Of a stretch of DNA of 33,539 nucleotides, positions 22,882 through 33,100 are shown piece by piece. The notes below the pieces were generated by a model that did not search any database, was not told where the DNA came from, and saw only the letters and a program-made list of their open reading frames with translations. Position 1 is the stretch's first letter, and every line of letters starts with the position of its first letter. The stretch lies in contig JBCDGZ010000090.1 in NCBI GenBank assembly GCA_038750655.1, forward strand, positions 1 through 33,539, given 5' to 3'. Source of the DNA: JBCDGZ01 sp038750655 (GTDB lineage Bacteria > Bacteroidota > Bacteroidia > Chitinophagales > Saprospiraceae). A program made the translations under genes and the position numbers.

Positions 22882-25341
22882 TTACAGCCGGATTCCGAAA
22901 ACAACGGCGGTATCTACATATTTCCCTCGTCTAAAGGTCGACACTACATCTACACGAAACAGGCGTAGCGCCCCCCAGCCCAGGTTGTCCAACCCTGCAA
23001 ATACCTCTAAATAATCCTTTTGCTCTTCAGTGTACAAAAAGGAAGCACCCATTACCGTCGTAAAGGACAGTTTGCGCAGCAGAGGCACCTTATCCAGTAA
23101 GTACCCTTTAAAATTGTGTTCAAAATGGGCTCGGAAGTAGCGATCGGCCGTACTGTATTCATAAAAAGGTAGTCGCAGAAAGCCATTAGTATATCGATCA
23201 GGATTGGAGATAAAATAGCGATTACCACTGAAGTGATGGAAGTCAACGAATTCGAGGCGATTATCATTCAAAAATGTTCCTCCTTCCACTAAAATCTCCG
23301 AAAAGCCCACCAAGCCCAGTTCAAAATCATCCTGGATGCGGACGCGCAACAGATCATAATCGGCATAGCTGTTGGTGATGGGCAGGGCCTTGGTGTAGAC
23401 CACCCAGAAATCGGGCAGCTTGGAACCCATGATGAATTTACGCCCCGGATAGGTGATGTATTTTTGCTTCCAGCGGAGGCGCAGGGCGACGCTGACCTTG
23501 AAGGCACGGCTGGGGTCGAAGCTTTCGTCAGGATTAGCAGGGTTGAGCGGGTCATTGGTTTGGTAGATGCGATCTTCGTTGAAGATGCTGTGATTGGAAT
23601 TGTTGACCAGCGGGCGGCGGTAGCTGTACTCCGCAGAGCTGCGCAGGAAGACCCCATTGGTCAGTTCGTGACGGAAATCGACGCGACCAAAGGTTTTATC
23701 GTAGAGTTTCATAAAGTTCTTACGGCCGATTAGACTCCACAGGGTATTGAGGGTCGGATTGACGGGATCGAAGCCGAACTGCTTGGCCTGCTGCCCTCCG
23801 CTGAGGCGCAGCTGGGTAAACTTGGTGCGATTAAAATTATAGCGCAGCTCTAGCCCGGCGCGGAATTTTTCTTCTGCCAAACCATAATTCACAAAGGGAC
23901 GAACGGAAAACCAACGCATGTTATAATCGTCGAAGTTTTGCATTAGCGTAAAGTCCAAGGTACCGTGATAGCCCTGCACAGTATTGAATTGTAGCTTGGT
24001 GAGCGGAGAGCCGTAGCTGATGGAACGCTTTTTATAGGAATTGGAGTAGGTGTAGCCAAAAAGTAAATCAATAGGGCTGAACTTGTTGTTCTTATTGTCA
24101 ACAGAGTCCATGTAAGGCTTAGATTTCCAGAGCTGCTGCAAACTGTCTTTCTTGACATAATCCTGTTCCTCTTCTAGGGTCAGGGGAATGGGTCGTATGC
24201 TGTCCCAATAGGTTAAATCTTTCTCATTGGCCCCCTCCTCTACCCGAAACAGCTCATTGTTAAAAAAGCCTTTCTCAAACTGCTTATTTAGCTCATAATT
24301 GGAAAATACCCCTTCAAAGTTGCCGTGCACCTTAAACCCAAAAAGCCCAAATTTGAAGTCAATATTTTGCGATAGCATCATCCAGGTATCCGGCTCTTCG
24401 ACAGGAACATGGACCTGCTTGATGATCAAGGAATCCAGTATGGGTTGCTTGATAGAAGCTCCAGTTAGGTAGAGTTCGACACTTTGGATGTTCCACAAGT
24501 CTTCTACAATATAAATATAACCGCTAAAGACCGGATCTTCGGCGCGCTTCGGGATCAGCTCGATTTTGTTGATCAGTCGTCCTTCTTCATCAAAAAGTGT
24601 CCCCAAGAGTTTGTAGCGATAATAAGACAAGGCATTATTGGCAATCGGCGAGAGAATCTGCCGCTCGACCTCAATGTAGCTGTCGTAAAGATTAAAATCC
24701 ATTAAGGTAGCCTGATTGAAGCCAAAGCCATTATCGTTTCCACTCACCTTAGAAGAAATCATCTGCTCCTTCTTCTCGTTCGGTCGGCGGTAATGCAGCA
24801 GCGCCTGCGATTCTGACAAATAAACGATGCCTTGCCGATTGGAGTCGAGGCTTCCTCCCAAATCCCCAATTTCCTGCCCCAGAATTTTCTCTGGTGCATC
24901 CAAGAGCTTCTGCATCCCTTTGATGTAGACATCACAGGTATAAGATTCCACCAGCTTGCGATAATAGTCTCGCTTGGCGATGGCCTTGCGGATAATCGGA
25001 TAAGCGGGGTCTTCGGCATTGGCCTTCACCACCACCTCGTTGAGTTCTATGGCTTCAGCTTCCAACTGCACATCCAGCTCCACCTCTTTATCGCCGACGG
25101 TAACGTCCACCACTTTCTGCCGATAACCAACGTATTGGAAGACAATCTTGTAGCTTCCCTTTGGTAATTCAAAATAGTATTCTCCATCAATATTGGAGGT
25201 CGTTCCATTGGTACTTCCCTGTACATAGATACTGGCAAAAGCCAAAGGTTCGTCTTTAACATCGGTGATATTGCCGCGCAGCTGGCTGTAAAGGTGATGG
25301 GAACAGAGTAAGAGAATAAAGGGCAGTAGACGTTGTAACAT
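22882..25341 (-). CDS. Outer-membrane protein: CarboxypepD_reg-like plus DUF5686
   Basis: 819 residues. Signal peptide 1-19. A carboxypeptidase-regulatory-like beta-sandwich is at about 21-100 (LRGNITDVKDEPLAFASIYV, TSNIDGEYYF, IVFQYVGYR), of the kind found at the N-terminus of TonB-dependent receptors. Then comes the DUF5686 region (about 110-819), with an amphipathic strand-rich C-terminal half that should form an outer-membrane barrel (for example FRVDVVSTFRRGKYVDTAVVFGIRL split over the last strands). There is no plug domain, so it is not a TonB receptor. The substrate and role of DUF5686 proteins are unknown. It is preceded by a 139-nt gap after the YhhN gene on the same strand. Confidence 0.88.
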   Translation of the reverse strand: MLQRLLPFILLLCSHHLYSQLRGNITDVKDEPLAFASIYVQGSTNGTTSNIDGEYYFELPKGSYKIVFQYVGYRQKVVDVTVGDKEVELDVQLEAEAIELNEVVVKANAEDPAYPIIRKAIAKRDYYRKLVESYTCDVYIKGMQKLLDAPEKILGQEIGDLGGSLDSNRQGIVYLSESQALLHYRRPNEKKEQMISSKVSGNDNGFGFNQATLMDFNLYDSYIEVERQILSPIANNALSYYRYKLLGTLFDEEGRLINKIELIPKRAEDPVFSGYIYIVEDLWNIQSVELYLTGASIKQPILDSLIIKQVHVPVEEPDTWMMLSQNIDFKFGLFGFKVHGNFEGVFSNYELNKQFEKGFFNNELFRVEEGANEKDLTYWDSIRPIPLTLEEEQDYVKKDSLQQLWKSKPYMDSVDNKNNKFSPIDLLFGYTYSNSYKKRSISYGSPLTKLQFNTVQGYHGTLDFTLMQNFDDYNMRWFSVRPFVNYGLAEEKFRAGLELRYNFNRTKFTQLRLSGGQQAKQFGFDPVNPTLNTLWSLIGRKNFMKLYDKTFGRVDFRHELTNGVFLRSSAEYSYRRPLVNNSNHSIFNEDRIYQTNDPLNPANPDESFDPSRAFKVSVALRLRWKQKYITYPGRKFIMGSKLPDFWVVYTKALPITNSYADYDLLRVRIQDDFELGLVGFSEILVEGGTFLNDNRLEFVDFHHFSGNRYFISNPDRYTNGFLRLPFYEYSTADRYFRAHFEHNFKGYLLDKVPLLRKLSFTTVMGASFLYTEEQKDYLEVFAGLDNLGWGALRLFRVDVVSTFRRGKYVDTAVVFGIRL

Positions 25342-25480
25342 AGTTTATATTGAGCTTTGAGTACGAATAACAAACGTTGGTTTATAAATGCAAGTTGTGT
25401 GAATGCTCATTTTGGCCCAAGTTACAATTCATCCGCCAGAGTAGCGCAATCTGGATTATTTTATTCGTCCAATCGTTCCC

Positions 25481-26167
25481 TCAGTTCGATACACCTTCCC
25501 AATCCCTCTCCTGCTTACTAGTGGAAAGATCAGCGAGCAAGGCCCAGGCCAGCAGTAGTTGTCCAAGATAATAGGTGAGCATGATGAAGTGTTTGGCCCA
25601 ACTGAGGGGAAGGACAAAGCGGTTGATGGCGATCATGGAGTCGGATAACATGAAAATAATGGCTCCGCCCAGCAAAAGGTTGCGGTGTTGGCCCTGCCAG
25701 CCGGTCGCGGTCAGGGCCATAGTCAGGATGACCAGGATGTAAATCAAAACGGGGAGCAGCAGGGGCCCCAGCTTGGGAATCAGCAGGGCGACCATGACGC
25801 TAGTGAGACCAATGAGGAGGAGGGCTATTGGCCAGTGACGCTTTTGCCAGCGGCTATGTCGGCGGATGGTAATGATGTAGCAGAGGTGGGCCAGGAGGAA
25901 GCAACTGAGGCCAGCGAGAAAGTAGGTTTCGCCGGAGAAGCTGAGGCTGATGTCGCCGCAGGCGGAGAGGATCAGGGCGAGGGTGAGCCAGCGTTGGGAG
26001 GACCCGGTGAGGGTGCGCCAGGCGGTGAGGGCGAGGAGGAGGATGGGACTGGCTTTGAGGGCGAAGTCACCGGGGAAGGGCAGCTGCGGGATAAGCAGCA
26101 GGTAGGCGGCTGCGGGGATCAGGTACGCGAGGAGGAGGGCCGGGGAGGGTTGGGATTCGTTGGTCAT
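25481..26167 (-). CDS. YhhN-family membrane protein (lysoplasmalogenase-like)
   Basis: 228 residues, almost all membrane, with about eight hydrophobic helices. Family signatures: KASPILLL (39-46), the SACGDISLSF segment (68-77, with the conserved Asp), FLLAHLCYI (89-97), the second conserved Asp in IFMLSDSMIAINRF (170-183) and MLTYYLGQLLL (195-205). The YhhN/TMEM86 family includes lysoplasmalogenases that cleave the vinyl-ether bond of lysoplasmalogens. Whether this bacterium makes plasmalogens cannot be seen here, so substrate is inference. The opposite strand is also open for 178 codons but that reading is Glu/Gly-rich and spurious. Confidence 0.85.
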   Translation of the reverse strand: MTNESQPSPALLLAYLIPAAAYLLLIPQLPFPGDFALKASPILLLALTAWRTLTGSSQRWLTLALILSACGDISLSFSGETYFLAGLSCFLLAHLCYIITIRRHSRWQKRHWPIALLLIGLTSVMVALLIPKLGPLLLPVLIYILVILTMALTATGWQGQHRNLLLGGAIIFMLSDSMIAINRFVLPLSWAKHFIMLTYYLGQLLLAWALLADLSTSKQERDWEGVSN

Positions 26168-26563
26168 AAAATTAGAAAAAAAGGGTATTTATTTTTGTTA
26201 ATAAATTTGCTTTTTAAGTAATATTTTTTGAGATTGCATGGAGCATAAAAATAGCCATAATTTGGTTATTTCATACTACTTTATCTGTAAGTACTACAGG
26301 GTAACTCTGAAAGCGGTCTATAGCCCTCTTTCCTCCTCCTCCAGCCCCTTTATTACCTATACAGTCAAGGCATTAAGCGTATTATTAGTAGGCAGCAAAG
26401 CTGTGAACTTTGTGTATGTTACTCGTATGCAGAGGTAGTTCTTGTATTGCTGCAACGCTGGTACATCTTGTTGTATTATTCCAACAATCTTGCATTTCGA
26501 TTTGTATGAGCAAGGGCGAAAATGCTATGGATCAAAAATCAATAACATTATAATTTAAAAGCA
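26168..26563. other. 396-nt gap between divergent genes, no gene seen
   Basis: AT-rich, especially 26168-26235. A plus-strand TAAATTTG box is at 26202-26209, but no TTTG is found at the right spacing and no credible gene follows closely. A 6-bp stem, TTGTTG (26468-26473) with CAACAA (26482-26487), lies about 80-95 nt before the next gene. A 66-codon frame at 26238-26438 has no protein-like character. Confidence 0.5.
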
Positions 26564-27007
26564 ATGAAAATCTTAATTCCATCCACTTTACTACTCCTTT
26601 TGGGCTGCTTTGGCCTTTCTACAACGCTTACTGCTCAGGTAGCTCCCCCCTCTTATTTTCAGATTTATATGGAGGTGGTATTGGAGCAAGATTCGCTAGA
26701 TGACAAGGCCCCACCGATTGAGCGGCTGGCCACCCGTGTGGAAATGAGCGTGGAAGATCCGCAGGCGGTTGAGCGGATGTACCTGAAAGTTATGAATGAA
26801 GAAGATCAGGTCTTGCTGGACCGTAACTTCAACTATAAAACCCTGGAAACTAGCGAGGACATTCGCGTAGAGCGTTACGATAAAATGCTGGTGCTCGTCT
26901 TTGGCCATTATGATCATCCAACCTTCTTCAAAGGTGAGGTGTATCTGGAAAATAAGGAGGGGCAACGCTCTGAACTCAAAACCTATATTCCGGTCAAAGC
27001 AGACTGA
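26564..27007 (+). CDS. Small secreted protein of unknown family
   Basis: 147 residues with signal peptide about 1-25 (MKILIPSTLLLLLGC... ending LTAQ). A Cys15 lies inside the hydrophobic core but does not make a good lipobox, so signal peptidase I cleavage is more likely. The mature part is acidic and beta-rich (IYMEVVLEQDSL, ATRVEMSVEDPQAVERMYLKV, DKMLVLVFGHYDHPTFFKGEVYLEN), as in a single immunoglobulin-like domain. I do not recognise the family. It lies 143 nt upstream of the RHS gene in the same direction, without a clear terminator between them. Confidence 0.75.
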   Translation: MKILIPSTLLLLLGCFGLSTTLTAQVAPPSYFQIYMEVVLEQDSLDDKAPPIERLATRVEMSVEDPQAVERMYLKVMNEEDQVLLDRNFNYKTLETSEDIRVERYDKMLVLVFGHYDHPTFFKGEVYLENKEGQRSELKTYIPVKAD

Positions 27008-27150
27008 TGCTGCTGTAGCGTCTTTCTGATCATTATTCTATTCTTTTAACGCTCCCAAGTTGTAAGGAACGGGGCGGACTCCGTCTGTGTCTCCACGAAT
27101 TACGGCTTGTCTAAGAACAGCAATGTTCTGAGTAAATATATGCTAAGCAC

Positions 27151-30100
27151 ATGAAAACTTATTCTTCGTTTTTTTCTTCTCTATTGTCCATCAGCTGCAT
27201 GCCAGCTCTAATTGTGTTCTTTTTAATAGCCTCTCCCACAGCCTGGGGGCAACCCACCAATACCCTGCTCGGAGAGGTCACCATGCCGACGCCCAACTCC
27301 GCTGCGCTGGGCAAGTACAGCGATATTCCCGTCAGTCATTTCACGGGGGTGCCCAACATCTCCATTCCTATTTTTACGGTGCAAGATGGGCCGCTGTCTG
27401 TCCCGATCTCCCTCTCCTACCACGCCTCTGGCGTCAAGGTTGGAGAGCCCGCCAGCTGGGTGGGCCTGGGCTGGTCGCTCAACGCCGGCGGGATCATTTC
27501 CCGAACTGTGCAGGGCACTGCCGACGAGGGCTTCGGCACAGCAGCGGGCTGGCTCAACCAACCGCTGACGGCCCCACCTCCGTGCAATGTGCCCAACACC
27601 GCCTATACCGATTACATGAATGATCTCGCTCTTGGTAATGTCGATGGAGAGCCAGATATTTTCTCCTTTAATGTTGGAGGCTATTCGGGCAAGTTTTACA
27701 TCAATTCTCAAGGGGAAGCGGTGATGGTGCCTCTACAAGATATTAAAGTCTCCTGGTCGCAGTCGGGCAGTAGTTATTGGTTCAAGTTGAATCAATTTGT
27801 TCTGACGATGCCGGATGGTAGCAAATATACCTTTGGGACCCTGTCAGGGACCAATCAAGAGGCCATGGAACTGATGTGGTCCGGAGGCCAGCAAACGGCG
27901 GCCCATTCCTGGTACCTTCGTAGAATAGAATCGGCCGATGGGTTGTATTACATCGATTTCGATTATGCCGTAGAGTATTATAGTTATAAGTCCTTAAAAC
28001 AGCGCTTTGGCAATGCCCCTGTTCCTCAGAATTCTAATGACAATTGGACAGAAAGCTCGGTGAATGGCGTACGGTTGACCAGTATTATAACGAGTACGGG
28101 GAATCAGGCGGTCACTTTTGTTCCCAGCACCGAGAATCGCGAAGATTTGGGATCACATACGCGTTCTATTTATGGGAAAGATGTTAAATGGCTAGAACGA
28201 ATTGATATTCAGAACGGTAGTCGATGCAAGCAGTTTGCCTTCAGCTATGATTATTATGAGGATATGCTGCATCCGCAGGGCGGCCCAGAGGATAAGCGAT
28301 TAAAGTTATTAGAAGTCCAGGAAAAGCATTGCACCGATCCTACTTTGGTCATTCCTCCTTATATTTTCGAATACGAAGATCAGCTCATCAACGAAATTCC
28401 TTATCTACCCAATCGATTATCCAGGGCCATTGATCACTGGGGCTTTTTTAACGGCGCACACAGTAATAATTACAACAGCGATCGCTTTAATATTCCCTAC
28501 ATAGAGGATGAATTGGTTTTACCCGGAATTATTCCGCTTCCTAGCGTACAGCAAAATGCCTATCCTTTCTATTATCAAGGAGGAAATACCCATATTCCAT
28601 ATGTCTATCCAGGCAGAGCCAATCGAGAGCCGGATACGACTTTCATGAAATTGGGTAATATCAAAAAAATCACCTATCCGACGGGAGGGCATCATGAGTT
28701 TGAATTTGAGGCCAATGAGTACTATGAAACAGAAAGTATAGAACATCTTTTGAATAAGACTCCCATGAGTGCTATCGAGAAGGGTTGTAGTCAACCTCCT
28801 GTTGCCATCACTGAATCACAGTCTTTCGTGATCCGCGACCAGCAACATCTAGACAATATGCGATTTGATGTAGAGCTGAATATCCAACCCAATAATCCGA
28901 ACTGTGATGGTAGTACTTTTACCGTAGTAGCACTACATCGTGCTGATTTAAGTCCGGCTGTTGTAGAAGTAGGCTTCTTAGCCTACAATGTTAATTCTCA
29001 AGGAGGAATTGGAAAGAAATTCTCGGATATTATCAATAATCCCACTATTCCTATCGTATTTGACAAGCCTTACAAGCTGGTGATGATGCAACCCAATACC
29101 TACAAGACACCTTTAACTTTTAAAGTTTACGAAGTAAATACGATCAATGCACCGGGAGGCAATACCGTTGCAGGGGGGCTAAGGGTAAAACGGATTATGG
29201 CTAATGATGGTCAAAATGTAGCCTCAGACAAGACCTACGAATACCAGGTTCCCGGCTCTTCTACCAATCAATCCAGTGGCATCCTCTACCAAAAGCCCAA
29301 GTACAGCTTTATCAAATTACAGATTATTCCTCAACCGCAGTTTTATGGCTGCCCGATCACTCCTTCGGAAATTATAAGTACGGGGGCTACGGCTAGTATT
29401 TATGCCCTTTATGCAGATTACAGCATTGTTCCACTACATTCTTTTGAAGGCCATCACATCGGCTATGAATTTGTAACAGAAGAGCAACTCGACAATGGCT
29501 CTACACAGCATAGGTTCTACACCGAATATACGCCTTATCAAATTGCAGAAAATGATGATTTTGATTTGTACGATACTCATCCTGGTCAAGGCATCGCTTT
29601 TCCTATTGCTCCTACAAAAGCTAGGGTTGAAGCAGGAAACACCTACCAAGTACTTGTGAAAGATGAGAATGGTACAATAGTCGAAACGCGAACAGAAAAC
29701 TCGAAGACTGATGATTATTACCGACAAAGTGATCAATTCAGTAGTGACATTATCATCAAATCCATCAGTATCGGCACCTTCAAAGCTGCTAACGGCTATC
29801 GCATCCGCACCAAGCCTTACCGCCTAGCCTCATCAGCAACCAATAGAGATGGCATCAATCAAACCACTACTTTTGAATACAATCCGAATTACGATGACCA
29901 CCTCATGGCTAGAGCTTTCCAGACCACGAACTCCAACGGCGATATATACCGAACAGAATATGATTATGCACCAGACCTCAACAGTATATACGAAGTTACG
30001 GCCCCTGGGATTGGCCTTTTGGCCCGTCATATCATCAATCAACCCATAGAAACGCGACAATATGTGAACGGCACCCAAGTTGGGGGTAATAGGATCATTT

Positions 30101-33100
30101 ATAGCTTTTTCAACAATTTTCCCTATCCTAAGAAATACGGGAACTACGAGAATGGGTGGACAAATAAGGCTAAGGTATTGAGCTATCAGCATGGCTTTCC
30201 TCATGAGGTCGAAATGACGGGCTGGGATAAGGAAACCTACATTTTTCAAAACGGCTTACTGCGCCAGCGACAATTCAAAAACTGGATATGGTCCTACGAC
30301 TATGATGGTTCTCTAATGACGCGGTTTACGGATGTAGATGGACAGCAAACGGAGTATCTTTACGATGGCTTGATGCGCCTGGAAGAAATCCAAGGGCGGA
30401 ATACCAATGTACGAAACCTCATGAGCTATTATCAGGATGGTACGACCAATTACATTAACACTGAGCAGCTCTTCAATGGCCTACCTACTCGCCAAACCCG
30501 ACAATACCTTGACGGCTTGGGCCGCCCCGTACAGACCATCGCAAAGGGGCAGTCTCCTACAGGCAATGATATTATTACTATTCAGCAGTATGACGCTATT
30601 GGCCGACAGCCAAAGGCTTTTCTGCCTTACACTCATGCTGGCAATGGTACTTTCCGTTCTAATGCAATAGCAGAGCAAGACGCCTTCTATGCCTTTGGTG
30701 GCACCTATGGCAGTGTCAGTATTGGGTATAATGAGACAAGATTCGATGATTCTCCGCTCAATCGCCCGGTGAAGCAGGGGCAGCCAGGCTTAATCTGGCG
30801 AGCCGATGGTTCGCATAGCATCAATACGACTTACCGCAGTAATGATAGCAACGACGCCGTCCGGCTCTTTGCTGCCGATGGCACCTCCAGCAATACTTAT
30901 GCAGACGATGAGTTGTATGTCACGGAAACAGAGGATGAAAACGGACATTTCACCACAACTTTTACGGATAAAATGGATCGTACGATTATGGTTGAACGCT
31001 CGGGTAATCGCACCTATTATGCTTATGATGATAAGGGCAATCTGACCTATGTTATCCCTCCTGATGTCTCCGATTATATGCTCAGTTCGAGCGATTGGAA
31101 TGCGGCTGCATCCGGTAATCAAATCAACAAGGTTTATCGCTACACTTATGACGATCGAAATCGAATAATCAAGAAAAAACTGCCGAGTAAGGACGAAGAA
31201 GAATACCGCTACGACGAACGTGATCTGCTGCGTTTTAGTAGAGACGGGAATTTGCGAGCGCAGGGCAAATGGCTGTTCACTAAATATGATGCCTACGGTC
31301 GTCAAGTGATGACGGGCTATCATGATAACAGCGGGATTCCTTCGGTTATCGGTACAGAGGACTTTGAAACGCCCAGCACTAGTATTAGTGATCATTACTA
31401 CACCAATTTATCAGAACCTACAACGGGCATTACCATGCTCAGCACCCATTATTACGATGATTATGACTATAATAATGATGGTAGTCTTACCGCTGGAGAA
31501 GCAATAGTATCCTGGAACATCGCAATACCCAGCACCTTAAGAACAGTGGGCAAACCGACCGCCACCAAGCTGGGGATTTTACCTACTGATGGCACTACCA
31601 CTCCTACGGGATATTTGATGAGTCATCAGTTTTATGACGAATACGGCAGAGGAATTTACACCTACGACGAAAACCACATGGGAGGATTCACAAAACTTTG
31701 GACGCTGCTGGATATAGAAGATAAAGTCAGCAGTACCCGGCAAGTTTTCACAAAAAGCACCGGAGGTATAACCACGGTAGGCATTACCGAGGCCTACGCC
31801 TACGATCAAGCTGGACGCCTGCTCCACACTAGACACCGCATGGATACCCATCCTATATGGGTGTATACCGCAGTCAACGGTTATAATGAAAGAGGGCTGC
31901 TATCAGAGAAAAACCTAGGCGCTAATTCCTTTACCGGCCCCTTCCTGCAGACGGTCAACTACGAGTACAATATCCGCAACTGGCTGACGGCCATTAACGA
32001 TGTCGATAATCCATCGGCAGTCCCAGGGGCTAATGATGACCTATTTGCCCTTCGTTTGCGCTATGAAGATGCCTTCCAAGCCACCGCCCCCTTCTTTGGA
32101 ATAGCGCAGTACAATGGCAATATTTCAGCGATGGAGTGGACAACTCCAAGCATCAGCGGCAAGGGCAGCTACAGCTGTCAGTATGACAACCTGGACCGCC
32201 TCACGGCGGCTTATTACAATGAAGTCAATGCTTCTGGTGGCACTAGTAATGTGTATCAATACAATATGGTGGCTAGCTATGATGCGGTAGGAAATATGAT
32301 GCAACTGCGGCGGTGGGCCCCAATGGGCAGTAACTTCACTAATATTGATAACCTCCACTACCGCTACAACAGCTCCGGCCAGCTCAGTGACCTGTGGGAA
32401 TACGCTGACCTCACCCAAGGGTTCAAGAGCACGGCCGTCGCCCAAAGCTATGCTTACGACGACAACGGCAATATGACGCGCGATAACCACAAGGACATGA
32501 CGGTAGCCTACAATCACCTAAATTTGCCCAAAAAGTTTACCTTTGATAATGGGGATTGGATTGCCATCACTTACGATGCCGCAGGCGGTAAGCTCAAAAA
32601 AGCCACCAGTGCGGGCCAGGTCCACCACTATTTCGGCAACATCGAATTCTCTGCTGACAACACCCTGGAAGCAATTTATCACAGCGAGGGGCGTTTAGTC
32701 CCTGGAAGCCCGTTCTTTGATTACGAGTACACCCTCCGGGATCACCTGGGTAATAGCCGCATTTCCTTCACGGATGATAACAGTGATGGGGTGCCGGAGA
32801 TTATTCAGGAGAATCACTATTATCCTTTTGGAATGAAGATGGACGGACCGTGGGCACCGCAGGTCGGGCCGACCAATCGTTATCAGTATAATGGGAAGGA
32901 GTTGAATGGAGAGTTTGGGTTGGACCTATACGAATATGGCTTTAGGTGGTATGATCCAGTGTTAGGACGATTTACAGGTGTAGATCCAATTGCTGATGAC
33001 TTTGCCTGGGTAAGTGTTTACAACTATGCTGAAAATAGCCCTGTTGCAAATATTGATCTACATGGTTTGCAAAAAGTAAGCATTCATTCAAGGAGTTTTA

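Noticed and set aside
25685..26221. 178-codon plus-strand frame opposite the YhhN gene
   Set aside because: Its product is a low-complexity Glu/Gly/Ala-rich chain produced by the antisense of hydrophobic codons; the YhhN reading has clear family motifs.
26238..26438. 66-codon plus-strand frame in the AT-rich gap
   Set aside because: Ser-run and Tyr-rich composition without any domain, and no promoter with both elements; probably chance.
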